From an uncultured Pelagibacteraceae bacterium (GTDB lineage Bacteria; Pseudomonadota; Alphaproteobacteria; Pelagibacterales; Pelagibacteraceae): a stretch of DNA of 64,000 bases. Location: positions 1 through 64,000 of the forward strand of contig CACIRV010000001.1 in assembly GCA_902589155.1 (NCBI GenBank), read 5' to 3'. Below the pieces are notes generated by a model, which ran no database searches, was not told the origin of the DNA, and saw nothing but the letters and a program-made list of their open reading frames with translations. Position 1 is the first letter of the stretch; the number at the start of each line of letters is the position of its first letter. Shown here in pieces: positions 51,249-61,411 of the stretch. A program made the position numbers and the translations under genes.

Positions 51249-51988
51249 TGTTTACTTATCAAATTAAAGTAGAATATTTAGGAACAAATTTTGTTGGATG
51301 GCAAATTCAAAAAAATGGTCTTTCGATACAAGAAATTTTGGAAAAAGCTTTATCTAGGTTTTTAAAAGAAAAAATTAGAGTAATAGGATCAGGAAGGACA
51401 GATGCAGGAGTTCACGCAAGTGAGCAATCGGCTCATTTTAAAATGAAAAATAATATAATTGATAAAAACAATTTTATAAATTCTATTAATTTTTTTTTGA
51501 AAAAATATCCCATATCTATTCTGGGCATTAAAAAGAAATCAAATAAATTTCACGCAAGACATAGCGCGAATAAAAGGACTTATAAATATTTTATTATTAA
51601 TAGATGTTCTTCTTTAGTATTAGAAAAAAATAAAGCCTGGCATATTAAAAAGAAGCTTGATGTAAATATTATGAAAAAAGGAGCCGAAATTTTAAAAGGC
51701 ACTCACAATTTTTCAACTTTTAGAGCTTCTTCATGTCAAGCAAAGTCCCCGATAAAGACACTAAAAAAAGTTGCCGTCAAAAAGAATAAAAATCAAATTG
51801 TTTTGACTTTTCAGTCTAAGTCTTTTTTACAGCAACAAGTTAGATCTATGGTAGGTTCATTAAAATATCTTGGAGAAGGAAAATGGAACTTGAATGATTT
51901 TCAAAAAGCCTTCTCATCAAGAAAAAGAACAATGTGCGCTCCTCCTGCGCCTGCTCATGGATTATATTTGACTAAAGTTCTTTATTAA
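51248..51988 (+). CDS. truA: tRNA pseudouridine(38-40) synthase
   Basis: VEYLGTNFVGWQIQKNGLSIQEILEKAL; GSGRTDAGVHASEQSAHF. Confidence 0.97.
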   Translation: MFTYQIKVEYLGTNFVGWQIQKNGLSIQEILEKALSRFLKEKIRVIGSGRTDAGVHASEQSAHFKMKNNIIDKNNFINSINFFLKKYPISILGIKKKSNKFHARHSANKRTYKYFIINRCSSLVLEKNKAWHIKKKLDVNIMKKGAEILKGTHNFSTFRASSCQAKSPIKTLKKVAVKKNKNQIVLTFQSKSFLQQQVRSMVGSLKYLGEGKWNLNDFQKAFSSRKRTMCAPPAPAHGLYLTKVLY

Positions 51989-53142
51989 TGACTACTCAAA
52001 ACTTTACCTATAACAGGTAGAACTTTTTCCCATTTAAATTTTTTTATAGTCTTTAAGGCCCTTCTAGATGCATTTAAACTAAAGCTTTTGTTTCTTTTAT
52101 ATTTTAAAATTATTTTAATCATCTCTTCATTATTTTTATAGAAACTTAATTTACTTTCTCTAATAACATCAAAATTTTTAATCACTTCTTGACTACAAAC
52201 ACTCGGAATTCCATACGACATATATGTTAACAATTTTGTTTGAATCCCAGTTGCAATTTTCAAATTAGCTATTCCACAAATAGTTTTATCTAGATATGGC
52301 TCTAAGTTTTTTACTTTACCTTGTATTTTGACATTTATTTTTTTCTTTAATAAAAATTTATCAATTTTTGAAATTTCACCAATTATATGAAATTCAATAT
52401 TAGGATATATTTTATTTATTAAAGGCAATATCTTATTAGCAAACTCATAACATGCTTTTTTATTTGGAGCATACTTGATATTTCCAACAAATATTATTTT
52501 GTAGTTTTTTTGATGAAAACTATATTTTTTATTAATATTAGTGACGCCAAAAGAAAATTGAGCTAACTTTCTTTTAAATTTTTTTTCCACAGAGTCCATC
52601 TCTACTTTGGAGTGTAGAAGAATTTTGGTAAACTTTTTGAAACAAAAACTTTCATATCTTTTTACCAAAAGACTTTCTATATAATAGATTATTCTTATCG
52701 GGTTAAAGAAAAAATATCGAACACTTGTTTGTTTGTAATTTTTTGACATTAGATCACCCATATCTAAAATATAGGTTTTCGTATTATCTTTTGGCATATA
52801 CTGTGCTGTTCTGAATGATTGAAAAAATATTAGGTCATAATTCTGAAAATTGTTTTGAACGTATTCTTTAATTTTGGGAGAAAAGAAGTATCCTAGTTGA
52901 ATTGGCCTTAACTTTATGAATGAAAAAAAAATATAAAAAATCTTACTGAAAAGATTTATTTCTTTAAAACCTTCATAGCTTAATTTACTCTCTTTTTTTT
53001 GTGAGTTTTTAAAATCTGAACTAATTACTTTGACGTAATGATTTTTGCTTAGGAAATAGATAGTTTTTTTTGCTCTTATAACGTCCCCAGAATATCTTTC
53101 AGAAAAGGGATTTCTCGGACAAATGAATAATATTTTTTTCAT
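51985..53142 (-). CDS. Glycosyltransferase
   Basis: FICPRNPFSERYSGDVIRAKKTI; IIFVGNIKYAPNKKACYEF; ATGIQTKLLTYMSYGIPSVCS. Confidence 0.85.
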   Translation of the reverse strand: MKKILFICPRNPFSERYSGDVIRAKKTIYFLSKNHYVKVISSDFKNSQKKESKLSYEGFKEINLFSKIFYIFFSFIKLRPIQLGYFFSPKIKEYVQNNFQNYDLIFFQSFRTAQYMPKDNTKTYILDMGDLMSKNYKQTSVRYFFFNPIRIIYYIESLLVKRYESFCFKKFTKILLHSKVEMDSVEKKFKRKLAQFSFGVTNINKKYSFHQKNYKIIFVGNIKYAPNKKACYEFANKILPLINKIYPNIEFHIIGEISKIDKFLLKKKINVKIQGKVKNLEPYLDKTICGIANLKIATGIQTKLLTYMSYGIPSVCSQEVIKNFDVIRESKLSFYKNNEEMIKIILKYKRNKSFSLNASRRALKTIKKFKWEKVLPVIGKVLSSH

Positions 53143-53603
53143 TTATGTGACTTATAGCTTTTTGATTTTTTTATTCGCCATCTAGACTCTGATCTCACAA
53201 TGTAACCTACACAATTTTTTGATCTACACCTGCAAGGAAAATCTTTATAGCCTTCATCAAAACCAAAACCATAATCATAAGTTAGTTCCTCACCTTTTTT
53301 TATGTCTCTAATTGCATAAACCCAAACTTTTAAACCTGTTCCATAAACTTCACAATTAGGGTTACAAGAATGATTGATTAATCTTGCTGTATTGTATTTA
53401 AAATCTCCATCGAGATCATATTTTTTATTTATATTAAAAAGATATATTGCTTTTTCATTATTAAATTTAGAATTCTTTTCTACTTGTTTTTTAGTAAGAA
53501 TTTTACCTTTGTATTCTATAATTTTTGTACGATCTTTAATATCTTGGCTGGCGCATAGCCCTTTATTATCAATATTTGATTTTTTTATTTTATATAATTT
53601 CAC
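53139..53603 (-). CDS. SET-domain protein (putative lysine methyltransferase)
   Basis: ARLINHSCNPNCEVYGTGLKVWVYAIRDIKKGEELTYDYGFGF followed by Cys-rich post-SET FPCRCRSKNCVGYI. Confidence 0.93.
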   Translation of the reverse strand: MKLYKIKKSNIDNKGLCASQDIKDRTKIIEYKGKILTKKQVEKNSKFNNEKAIYLFNINKKYDLDGDFKYNTARLINHSCNPNCEVYGTGLKVWVYAIRDIKKGEELTYDYGFGFDEGYKDFPCRCRSKNCVGYIVRSESRWRIKKSKSYKSHK

Positions 53604-54757
53604 TTAAAATACTCTACTAAAATATTCTTATAAATATCTGTAAGTTTTCTAAGATCAGTAATTGAAACACATTCATCAATTTTATGCATGGTTTTATTTA
53701 CTAGACCAAATTCAAGACACGGAGCAATTTTTCTAATAAATCTAGCATCTGATGTGCCACCTGTTGTTGAAAACTTTGGGTTAATTCGGGTAATCTTTTT
53801 TATAATTTTTTTTGCCATAAAAATTGTTTTTTCTGGTTTTGTTAAAAAAGAGTCACCATTGGCCAAATACTCAATTTTAAAAGAACATTTATTTTTTTTA
53901 CAAATATTTTTTACTATAAAGTTAATTTTCTTCTTAAGAGATTTTGAAGTATGAAAATTATTATATCGTATATTAAATTGAGCCCTTGCTTTTGCTGGAA
54001 TTACGTTATGTGCTTTATTATCAACATAAATTCCCGTAAATTCTAAATTTGAGGGCTGAAAATTTTTGTTACCTTTGTCTAACTTTTTTTCCTTTAATTT
54101 TTTACATACATTTACTAGAGTATTAATTGGATTATTTAATAAATGAGGGTAAGCAACATGACCTTGAGTCCCTGATATTTCTATTTTACCTGTTAGGCTT
54201 CCTCTTCTACCAATTTTAATCATTTCTCCTAATTTATTTGGATTAGTTGGTTCTCCGACAATACAAAAATTAATCTTTTCTTTTTTCTTTTTTAAATATT
54301 CAACAACTTTTTTTGTGCCGTTTATTGCATAGCCTTCTTCATCGCCTGTTATTAAAAAACTTATTGAACCATTAAATTTTTGTTTATCTTTTAAAAATTT
54401 GTTAACAGCAACTATAAAACATGCGATAGAACTTTTCATATCATTAGCCCCTCTTCCAACTAAATGATTTTTTTTAACGATTGGTTTGAAAGGATTAACT
54501 GTCCAATCATTAATATTTCCAGGAGGCACTACATCAGTATGACCTGCGTAGCAGATATTTGGTTGTTTGTTTCCCAGTCTGGCATAGAGATTTTTAATAG
54601 GTTTGCTTTTTTTATCTTTAAATTCTAAAATTTTACATTTAAACCCTAAAGATTTAAGTTTCTTTCTTAAAAAATTTATAGCCCCGGCGTCTTTAGGTGT
54701 TATACTTTGAAATCTAATAAGTTCTTTAGCTAACTTTAATTCATTGAAACTAGGCAT
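53600..54757 (-). CDS. dapE: Succinyl-diaminopimelate desuccinylase
   Basis: CYAGHTDVVPPG, GRGANDMKSSIACF, ITGDEEGYAINGTKKV, GGTSDARFI; adjacent to dapD. Confidence 0.97.
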   Translation of the reverse strand: MPSFNELKLAKELIRFQSITPKDAGAINFLRKKLKSLGFKCKILEFKDKKSKPIKNLYARLGNKQPNICYAGHTDVVPPGNINDWTVNPFKPIVKKNHLVGRGANDMKSSIACFIVAVNKFLKDKQKFNGSISFLITGDEEGYAINGTKKVVEYLKKKKEKINFCIVGEPTNPNKLGEMIKIGRRGSLTGKIEISGTQGHVAYPHLLNNPINTLVNVCKKLKEKKLDKGNKNFQPSNLEFTGIYVDNKAHNVIPAKARAQFNIRYNNFHTSKSLKKKINFIVKNICKKNKCSFKIEYLANGDSFLTKPEKTIFMAKKIIKKITRINPKFSTTGGTSDARFIRKIAPCLEFGLVNKTMHKIDECVSITDLRKLTDIYKNILVEYFK

Positions 54758-55584
54758 TAATCTCTTAATAATTCATTGATTGATGTTTTACTTCTAGTTC
54801 GTTCATCAACTTTTTTTACTATTACTGCGCAGTATAAAGATGGACCATTAGGATTTTTTTTATTTGGCATAGAACCAGGCACAACAACAGAATAAGCTGG
54901 AACTTTTCCATAACTAACTTCCCCAGTTTCTCTATCTACTATTTTGGTCGACGCTCCGATATATACACCCATAGAAATTACAGAACCTTCTTCAACTAAA
55001 ACACCTTCTGCAATTTCTGAGCGAGCACCAATAAAGCAGTTATCTTCAATTATTACTGGCCCAGCTTGCAACGGTTCTAGAACTCCTCCTATACCTGCGC
55101 CTCCTGAAATATGACAATTTTTTCCAACTTGAGCACAAGACCCTACAGATGCCCAAGTATCTATCATTGTTCCTTGATCGACGTATGCTCCAAGATTTAC
55201 AAAACAAGGCATTAAAACAACACCCTTCGCAATAAAAGATCCTTTTCTAACTACACCATTAGGAACATGCCTATACCCTGCTTTTTTCCAATCACTCTCG
55301 TTCCATAATACAGATTTACCAGGAACTTTGTCGTACCAAGTTGTGTAAGGGCCTTTTGACATAGTCATTTTATTCACTCTAAAACTTAATAAAATTCCTT
55401 TCTTTACCCATTGGTTTATTCCCCATTTTCCATTTTTTTTTTCAGCAACTCTAATATTTCCTCTATCAGTTAACTCAATTGTTTCTTTAATTGCATCTAA
55501 GATTTTTTTATCAGAGTTTTCTGAAACATTTTGTTTATTCTCAAAAGCTTCATTAATAATTTTTTCTAGTTCATCTGGCTTCAT
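54757..55584 (-). CDS. dapD: Tetrahydrodipicolinate N-succinyltransferase
   Basis: Left-handed beta-helix; [43 protein letters not shown]. Confidence 0.98.
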   Translation of the reverse strand: MKPDELEKIINEAFENKQNVSENSDKKILDAIKETIELTDRGNIRVAEKKNGKWGINQWVKKGILLSFRVNKMTMSKGPYTTWYDKVPGKSVLWNESDWKKAGYRHVPNGVVRKGSFIAKGVVLMPCFVNLGAYVDQGTMIDTWASVGSCAQVGKNCHISGGAGIGGVLEPLQAGPVIIEDNCFIGARSEIAEGVLVEEGSVISMGVYIGASTKIVDRETGEVSYGKVPAYSVVVPGSMPNKKNPNGPSLYCAVIVKKVDERTRSKTSINELLRD

Positions 55585-56236
55585 TAATCTTCCTTAAAAA
55601 ATTTGCAAGTTTATCAGTTTTATAATTAATAAACTCAGCATCAGAAAATTCTGCTGCCCAAGGTTCATTATTTTTTATCCAAACTGTTTTCATTCCTAAT
55701 TCGTGTGCTGGTTTTAAATTTCTTGCTATATCTTCAAAGAATATACAATATTGTGGCTCAATTTTGTATTCTTCTACTAATTTTTTATATGGTTGTTTTG
55801 AAGGCTTAGGAATAAATTCTGAATCTCTAATATCAAATATACCATCAAAAAGCTTATCTATACCAATCCTTTTGGTCACATTTTCTGCATGAGCTCTTGA
55901 ACCATTAGTAAATATAATCTTTTTTCCTTCTAATTTTTTTATCTCATCTTCTAAAACTTCATCTTTGTTTAAAAAATTAAGATCGACGTCATGAACAAAC
56001 TCTAAAAATTCATCAGCATCAATTTTATGATGTTTAATCATACCATTCAATGTAGTGTTGTATTCTTGAAAATAATTTTTTTGAATTTTTCTTGCTTCTT
56101 CTTTGCCTACATTAAGCTTTTCAGAAATAAATTTTGTCATTTTTTTATCAACCTGTTCAAAAACTTTAGTAGCACCATCATATAAAGTATTATCTAAGTC
56201 AAATAACCAATATTTAATATTATTTAAATCATTCAT
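55571..56236 (-). CDS. HAD hydrolase, pyrimidine 5'-nucleotidase family
   Basis: [65 protein letters not shown]. Confidence 0.93.
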   Translation of the reverse strand: MNDLNNIKYWLFDLDNTLYDGATKVFEQVDKKMTKFISEKLNVGKEEARKIQKNYFQEYNTTLNGMIKHHKIDADEFLEFVHDVDLNFLNKDEVLEDEIKKLEGKKIIFTNGSRAHAENVTKRIGIDKLFDGIFDIRDSEFIPKPSKQPYKKLVEEYKIEPQYCIFFEDIARNLKPAHELGMKTVWIKNNEPWAAEFSDAEFINYKTDKLANFLRKINEAR

Positions 56237-57102
56237 TTTCTTATTAGCGTCCCTGAGCCTGTATCTGAAAAAATTTCATGAAGAACAGAATGTGGTTTTC
56301 TTCCATCAAGAATTACAACACCTCTAACCCCATTTTCTACTGCGTTCACACAATTTTCTATTTTAGGAATCATTCCTCCTTCTACTATCTTCCACTTGAT
56401 CAAATTATCGAGATCAAAAGGTTTAATTTCAGAAATAAGATTTTTTTTATCATCATATACACCTTCTACATTTGTCATTAATATAAGTCTTCTAGCCTTA
56501 AGTTCTTTAGCTATAGCACTAGCAGCAGTATCTCCATTTATATTAAAAGTTTGATTATTTTTACCTAAGCCCAATGGAGCAATAATTGGAATTTTATTTT
56601 TATTCAGCGCATCTTCAATTAAATTTGCCTTAATTTTTTTTGGAATTCCTACAAAACCTAGTTCTTCTCTTTCAGGTCCAACTTCAATTACATTATCCTG
56701 CTTTGTGTGAAAGGAGGTTGCTTCAGTGCCTAATTTTTTTAGAGAGTTAACTATATCGTTGTTAAAATCTATTAATACTTCTTCGACGGTATTTATGACA
56801 TTCTTATCTGTTACTCTTAATCCGTTAATAAATTTTGAAACAATATTTTTTTTATCTAACTCTCTTTTGATTCTTGGGCCACCTCCATGAACGACAATAA
56901 TAGAAAGACCTAATTTGTTGAGTACGTCTATATCAAAAATAAAATTATTAAAAACTTTTCTATCTATTAAAACATTTCCTCCATACTTAATTACAATTTT
57001 TTCATTTTTATATTTTGAAATGTATTTTTGAACGATATTAATATCAGGAGCTTTTTCAGGCCAAAATTTTTTTATATCGTCCAAAGAAATTTCTTTTGAC
57101 AT
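56233..57102 (-). CDS. argB: Acetylglutamate kinase
   Basis: IVIKYGGNVLID, IIVVHGGGPRIKRELD, NINGDTAASAIAKELKA, EGGMIPKIENCVNAVENGV. Confidence 0.98.
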   Translation of the reverse strand: MSKEISLDDIKKFWPEKAPDINIVQKYISKYKNEKIVIKYGGNVLIDRKVFNNFIFDIDVLNKLGLSIIVVHGGGPRIKRELDKKNIVSKFINGLRVTDKNVINTVEEVLIDFNNDIVNSLKKLGTEATSFHTKQDNVIEVGPEREELGFVGIPKKIKANLIEDALNKNKIPIIAPLGLGKNNQTFNINGDTAASAIAKELKARRLILMTNVEGVYDDKKNLISEIKPFDLDNLIKWKIVEGGMIPKIENCVNAVENGVRGVVILDGRKPHSVLHEIFSDTGSGTLIRK

Positions 57103-58782
57103 TTAATTTGTTTTTACTTTGGTCTGTTTCATTATTACCCATTGCTGAGCAATTGTTAAAATATTGTTTATAGTCCAGTACACGACTAAACCAGACGGAA
57201 AAGATGCTAAAATAATTGTTAAGAACAATGGAAAAAATGCAAATATTTTTGCTTGAACTGGGTCTGTTGGAGCAGGGTTGAGTTTTTGTTGAACCCACAT
57301 CGAAGCGCCCATTAATATTGGCCAGATACCAATAATTAAAAAACTAGGAGGATCCCAAGGTATTAAACCAAATAGATTAAAAATAGATGTTGGATCTTTA
57401 TCGGATAAATCTTGAATCCAACCAAAAAAGGGCTGATGTCTCATCTCTAAAGAGATGAATAGCATTTTGTAAATAGCAAAGAAAAACGGTATTTGAATCA
57501 AAACAGGCAAACACCCTGACGCAGGATTTATTTTTTCCTTTCTATAAAGAGCCATCATTTCTTGCTGAAGTTTAGCCTTATCTTCTTTATGCAATTCTTT
57601 AAGTCTCGTCATTTCTGGTTGTACAGCTTTCATTTTAGCCATAGATCTAAAGGAGTAATTTGCAAGTGGGAAGAAAATTAATCTTATTCCAACTGTGATT
57701 AGAACTATAGCTGTTCCAAAATTACCAAAATATTTAAATAGGTAGTCAATTATAAAAAACAAAGGTTTTGTAAAAAAATAAAACCATCCCCAGTCAATTA
57801 CTAAATCAAATTTATTTATATTTTGATTAGCCGCATAAGAATCAATTGTATCAACTTCTTTTGCTGCTACAAATAATCTTACTTCATTAGAATTATTTGA
57901 GGACGGATTAATCCTAGTTGGATTATTTAAAATATAGTTAGCTTTAAAAGAGTCCTTATATAAAAATGTAGATTTAAAATTTTCTCCCTTTTTTGGCACT
58001 AAAGCTGTCATCCAGTATTTATCTGTAATACCGAGCCAACCTTCATTTGCTTCTCTTACTATTTTGTTTTCTTCAACATCATCATAATCATCTTCTTTAA
58101 GTTCTTCATCAAAAACACCAATAAATCCCTCATGAGAAATATAAAAATTTTGAATATAATCAGGTATTCTATTCCTGCTTATTTGAGCATAAGGATATAA
58201 ATCTATAGTTTGGTTTGTATTATTTTGAACTTCCTGTGTTATTTTAAATAGATATTTATTATCTAATTCAATTCTTTTTTTAAATATAATTCCTTCATCA
58301 TTATTCCATTCCAAAACCACCGGTTCATTGTTACTCAAAACTTTGTTTCCATTAACTTTCCAGATTGATTTTTTTGAAGGGACTTTAATTTTATTCCCAA
58401 TACTTGTCCATCCGGTTTCAACATAAAACCCGTCTTTAGTTTGTGCAGGATTTAAAAATTCAACGTTTAAATTATTTTCTAAATTTTGTTTATGTTTCTT
58501 GAAAGAAATATCATCTATTAAACCACCCTCTAAAGACATAGAGCCAATAATACTTTCGTTTTCAATTTTAATTCTTTCAGAACTTTTAATAGAGTCTTCT
58601 CTTGTAATCGTTTCAACTTTTATCGACTCATTAATATTTGGGGTTATATTAGTTTCATTAACTTTCTTTTGTTGCTGATCAGCTTGATTGTTTACAGGTC
58701 TAGGATTTTCAAAAAAAGCTGCCCAAAAAAGTAATACAGACATAGATAAAGCTATTGCTATAAAAACATTTTTGTTATCCAT
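57103..58782 (-). CDS. yidC: Membrane protein insertase YidC
   Basis: 559 aa; [21 protein letters not shown]-terminal TM; insertase core [60 protein letters not shown]. Confidence 0.98.
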   Translation of the reverse strand: MDNKNVFIAIALSMSVLLFWAAFFENPRPVNNQADQQQKKVNETNITPNINESIKVETITREDSIKSSERIKIENESIIGSMSLEGGLIDDISFKKHKQNLENNLNVEFLNPAQTKDGFYVETGWTSIGNKIKVPSKKSIWKVNGNKVLSNNEPVVLEWNNDEGIIFKKRIELDNKYLFKITQEVQNNTNQTIDLYPYAQISRNRIPDYIQNFYISHEGFIGVFDEELKEDDYDDVEENKIVREANEGWLGITDKYWMTALVPKKGENFKSTFLYKDSFKANYILNNPTRINPSSNNSNEVRLFVAAKEVDTIDSYAANQNINKFDLVIDWGWFYFFTKPLFFIIDYLFKYFGNFGTAIVLITVGIRLIFFPLANYSFRSMAKMKAVQPEMTRLKELHKEDKAKLQQEMMALYRKEKINPASGCLPVLIQIPFFFAIYKMLFISLEMRHQPFFGWIQDLSDKDPTSIFNLFGLIPWDPPSFLIIGIWPILMGASMWVQQKLNPAPTDPVQAKIFAFFPLFLTIILASFPSGLVVYWTINNILTIAQQWVIMKQTKVKTN

Positions 58783-59044
58783 TTAATTTTTCCTTGGTTA
58801 AATCTTTTTTATCTGGAACTATATCCAAACCATCTCCTCCACCTAAAATCTTAAATGGATGACAGCTAAATATTCTTTTAATACCCAAGATAGAGCCTTT
58901 TATTAATCCATGAACTTTAAGAGAGTCTATGTAATATTCAGAACAAGTTGGGAGGTATCTACATCTATTTCCTAAAAGAGGTGAAATAAAATATTGATAC
59001 AATTTTATTATATAAATATTAAAAAGTATAATTAATTTAGTCAT
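58775..59044 (-). CDS. yidD: Membrane protein insertion efficiency factor YidD
   Basis: [49 protein letters not shown]. Confidence 0.96.
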   Translation of the reverse strand: MTKLIILFNIYIIKLYQYFISPLLGNRCRYLPTCSEYYIDSLKVHGLIKGSILGIKRIFSCHPFKILGGGDGLDIVPDKKDLTKEKLNG

Positions 59045-59391
59045 TTACTTAATTTTTTAAAACTCTTAGTCATTTCTAGCATTATAACATTTTGTTCTTT
59101 TGTATAAGCATTTGATTTTCCAAAAACTATATAAGTATAATCTCTGTTAATTGCACCTCTTTTTTTTAACAATTTATGAACAATGGCTTTTAATTTTCTT
59201 CTTATTTTGTTTCTTTTAACTGCATTACCAATTTTCTTTTTCATTATAAAACTAATAAGTAAATTCGTTTTATATTTTGGTTTGTAAAAATTTTTTGCAG
59301 CAAATATGGAAAAGCATTCTGAATGAATTTTTTTTTCTTTTAGTGCTTTCTTGAATTGGTTGCTTTTTTTTAAACTTTCAAGCCTAACCAT
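59041..59391 (-). CDS. rnpA: Ribonuclease P protein component
   Basis: Between yidD and rpm[24 protein letters not shown] motif. Confidence 0.95.
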   Translation of the reverse strand: MVRLESLKKSNQFKKALKEKKIHSECFSIFAAKNFYKPKYKTNLLISFIMKKKIGNAVKRNKIRRKLKAIVHKLLKKRGAINRDYTYIVFGKSNAYTKEQNVIMLEMTKSFKKLSK

Positions 59392-59399
59392 TTATTTAA

Positions 59400-59534
59400 T
59401 TATGTTGATATTGTTTTTCGACCTTTAGCTCTTCTTCTAGCTATAAGTTTTCTTCCAGTTTTTGAGGCCATTCTAGCTCTAAAACCATGCCTTCTCTTTC
59501 TAACTAGATTACTGGGCTGATAAGTTCTTTTCAT
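59400..59534 (-). CDS. rpmH: 50S ribosomal protein L34 (not in ORF track)
   Basis: Reverse-strand translation [44 protein letters not shown]. Confidence 0.98.
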   Translation of the reverse strand: MKRTYQPSNLVRKRRHGFRARMASKTGRKLIARRRAKGRKTIST

Positions 59535-59584
59535 AAATATTTTAAGGTATATATTTTAATTGTTGTCTATTGTACAGGTAAATT

Positions 59585-60310
59585 ATGAGCAAAAGTTTAA
59601 AACTTTTTTTAGGAATTTCTTACATTATTATCTTATTTGTTTTCCTGTATTTGATCTTTTCTTATGTAGAAGTAACAAGATTGGATGATTTTTTATATTA
59701 TAAAGAATTACAAATGGATTTAGAAAAGACCATTGGTAAAAATCTTTATATAAATCTTCTTGCATTCTTTTTATTTTGTGTTGTTTGGGTATCCTTGTTG
59801 GGATTTGGTTCACCCCTTTTACTTATTTCAGGTATTTTATTTGGAAAATGGATTGGAACTTTTATTTCTCTTTTGTCGATTTCTATTGGAGCTTTGATAC
59901 TTTATTCAATAGCTAGTTTTTTTTTTAGAGATTTAGTTTACAGCTTATTAGAAAAAAGATTTTCAAAATATATTTATCTTTTTAGAAAAAATGAGTTTAA
60001 TTATTTTTTAGCGTTTAGATTAGCTGGGGGATTAGGTATTCCTTTTGGACCACAAAATGTTTTACCTGTTATTTTTAATATAAAAAAATCAAATTATTTT
60101 TTTGCAAGCTTTATAGGATTTATACCAATGTTTTTTATTTGGAACACCATAGGGGCTGGATTAAATGAGTATATAAAACAAGCAGATAATTTTAGTTTTA
60201 TTAGCTTATTTTTAAACAGAGAGATTTATTTACCAATAATTTTCTTTGTAATTATTATGCTAATATCAGTGATAATTAAGAAAAGAGTATTTAGTGATAA
60301 AAAATCATAA
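59585..60310 (+). CDS. TVP38/TMEM64 (VTT/DedA-related) family membrane protein
   Basis: LLGFGSPLLLISGILFGKWIGTFISLLSISIGALILYSIA; FRLAGGLGIPFGPQNVLPVIF. Confidence 0.85.
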   Translation: MSKSLKLFLGISYIIILFVFLYLIFSYVEVTRLDDFLYYKELQMDLEKTIGKNLYINLLAFFLFCVVWVSLLGFGSPLLLISGILFGKWIGTFISLLSISIGALILYSIASFFFRDLVYSLLEKRFSKYIYLFRKNEFNYFLAFRLAGGLGIPFGPQNVLPVIFNIKKSNYFFASFIGFIPMFFIWNTIGAGLNEYIKQADNFSFISLFLNREIYLPIIFFVIIMLISVIIKKRVFSDKKS

Positions 60311-60338
60311 ATTTTTTTAAAAAAAGGTTGTAAAATTA

Positions 60339-60527
60339 ATGGTTGAAAAATTAAATTGGTTAGTCTGGTTAATTTTAGTGATTTTATGGAATTATGGTTT
60401 TCCAGAAGCAACACCATTACTAGATGTAATTGTTGCCGTAATTTTGTCCTTATTGTTTATAATTATTAAGTTATTTCGATCAAGATACTTGCATAAAACC
60501 AGTTCAAGAAGTAAAAATAGGATCTAA
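60339..60527 (+). CDS. Small membrane protein, unknown function (62 aa)
   Basis: MVEKLNWLVWLILVILWNYGFPEATPLLDVIVAVILSLLFIIIKLFRSRYL; two hydrophobic helices. Confidence 0.65.
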   Translation: MVEKLNWLVWLILVILWNYGFPEATPLLDVIVAVILSLLFIIIKLFRSRYLHKTSSRSKNRI

Positions 60528-60543
60528 TGAAGGAGCGCTTAAT

Positions 60544-60738
60544 ATGGGAATTCACTATGACTATAAATCTACACGCGGTGACAAAGCAATGAAAAAAGAA
60601 GCTAAGCGCAAAGCACGAATAGAACAAAGAAGAGCCAAGAGATCTATCAGTAGTTCTAAATCTTTAGAAGAAGAAAAAATGCACGATATAGACAGACCTA
60701 TAACTCTAGAAGATTTAACAAACCCAGATAAAAACTAA
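60544..60738 (+). CDS. Small charged protein, unknown function (64 aa)
   Basis: MGIHYDYKSTRGDKAMKKEAKRKARIEQRRAKRS...; preceded by AAGGAGCG (weak SD). Confidence 0.6.
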   Translation: MGIHYDYKSTRGDKAMKKEAKRKARIEQRRAKRSISSSKSLEEEKMHDIDRPITLEDLTNPDKN

Positions 60739-60745
60739 TTTTAAA

Positions 60746-60871
60746 ATGAGATCTTTTGTTAAAAAAGACTCCTTATTAAAAAATCGTGAAACTTCATTAA
60801 AAAAAAACTTAAAAAAAAGAAAAAAATTTAAAAGTAAGATTAAAAAAAAATATGACAGTTCTCTCAGATAA
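60746..60871 (+). CDS. Possible 41-aa very basic small protein overlapping the dcd start
   Basis: [41 protein letters not shown]; fills the gap between 60738 and dcd and overlaps dcd by 20 nt. Confidence 0.3.
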   Translation: MRSFVKKDSLLKNRETSLKKNLKKRKKFKSKIKKKYDSSLR

Positions 60872-61403
60872 ATGGATTAAAAAAGCAGCTCAAAAAGGAA
60901 TGATTAAACCTTTTGTTAGTAAACAAGTTAGAAAAGGAAAAATTTCTTTTGGCCTTTCATCTTATGGTTATGATGCAAGAGTTTCTAATGAATTTAAGAT
61001 ATTTACGAATGTCAACTCTGGAATAGTAGATCCAAAAATTTTCAAAAAGGAGAGCTTTGTAACAAAAATTGGAAAAGAATGCATAATACCTCCTAACTCT
61101 TTCGCATTAGCAAGAACAATGGAGTATTTTAAAATTCCAGAGAATGTATTGGTTATATGTTTAGGCAAATCTACATATGCAAGATGTGGAATTATTGTCA
61201 ACGTGACCCCATTAGAGCCTGGATGGGAGGGGCATGTGACATTAGAATTTTCTAATACGACACCTTTACCAGCCAAAATTTATGCTAACGAGGGTGTTGC
61301 TCAGCTAGTATTTATTAGAGGCAATGAAAAACCTAGCATTACATATGCTAAAAGAAAAGGTAAGTACATGAAACAAAAAGGCGTTACTCTTCCAAAGATT
61401 TAA
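60852..61403 (+). CDS. dcd: dCTP deaminase
   Basis: [70 protein letters not shown]. Confidence 0.98.
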   Translation: MTVLSDKWIKKAAQKGMIKPFVSKQVRKGKISFGLSSYGYDARVSNEFKIFTNVNSGIVDPKIFKKESFVTKIGKECIIPPNSFALARTMEYFKIPENVLVICLGKSTYARCGIIVNVTPLEPGWEGHVTLEFSNTTPLPAKIYANEGVAQLVFIRGNEKPSITYAKRKGKYMKQKGVTLPKI

Positions 61404-61411
61404 GATCTTAA

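Noticed and set aside
57056-57298. 80-aa minus-strand ORF across the yidC/argB junction
   Set aside because: Alternate frame overlapping two well-supported genes; no engB similarity.
60780-60850. Poly-A/Lys-rich tract before dcd as a repeat element
   Set aside because: Simple AT-rich low complexity; no repeat unit.
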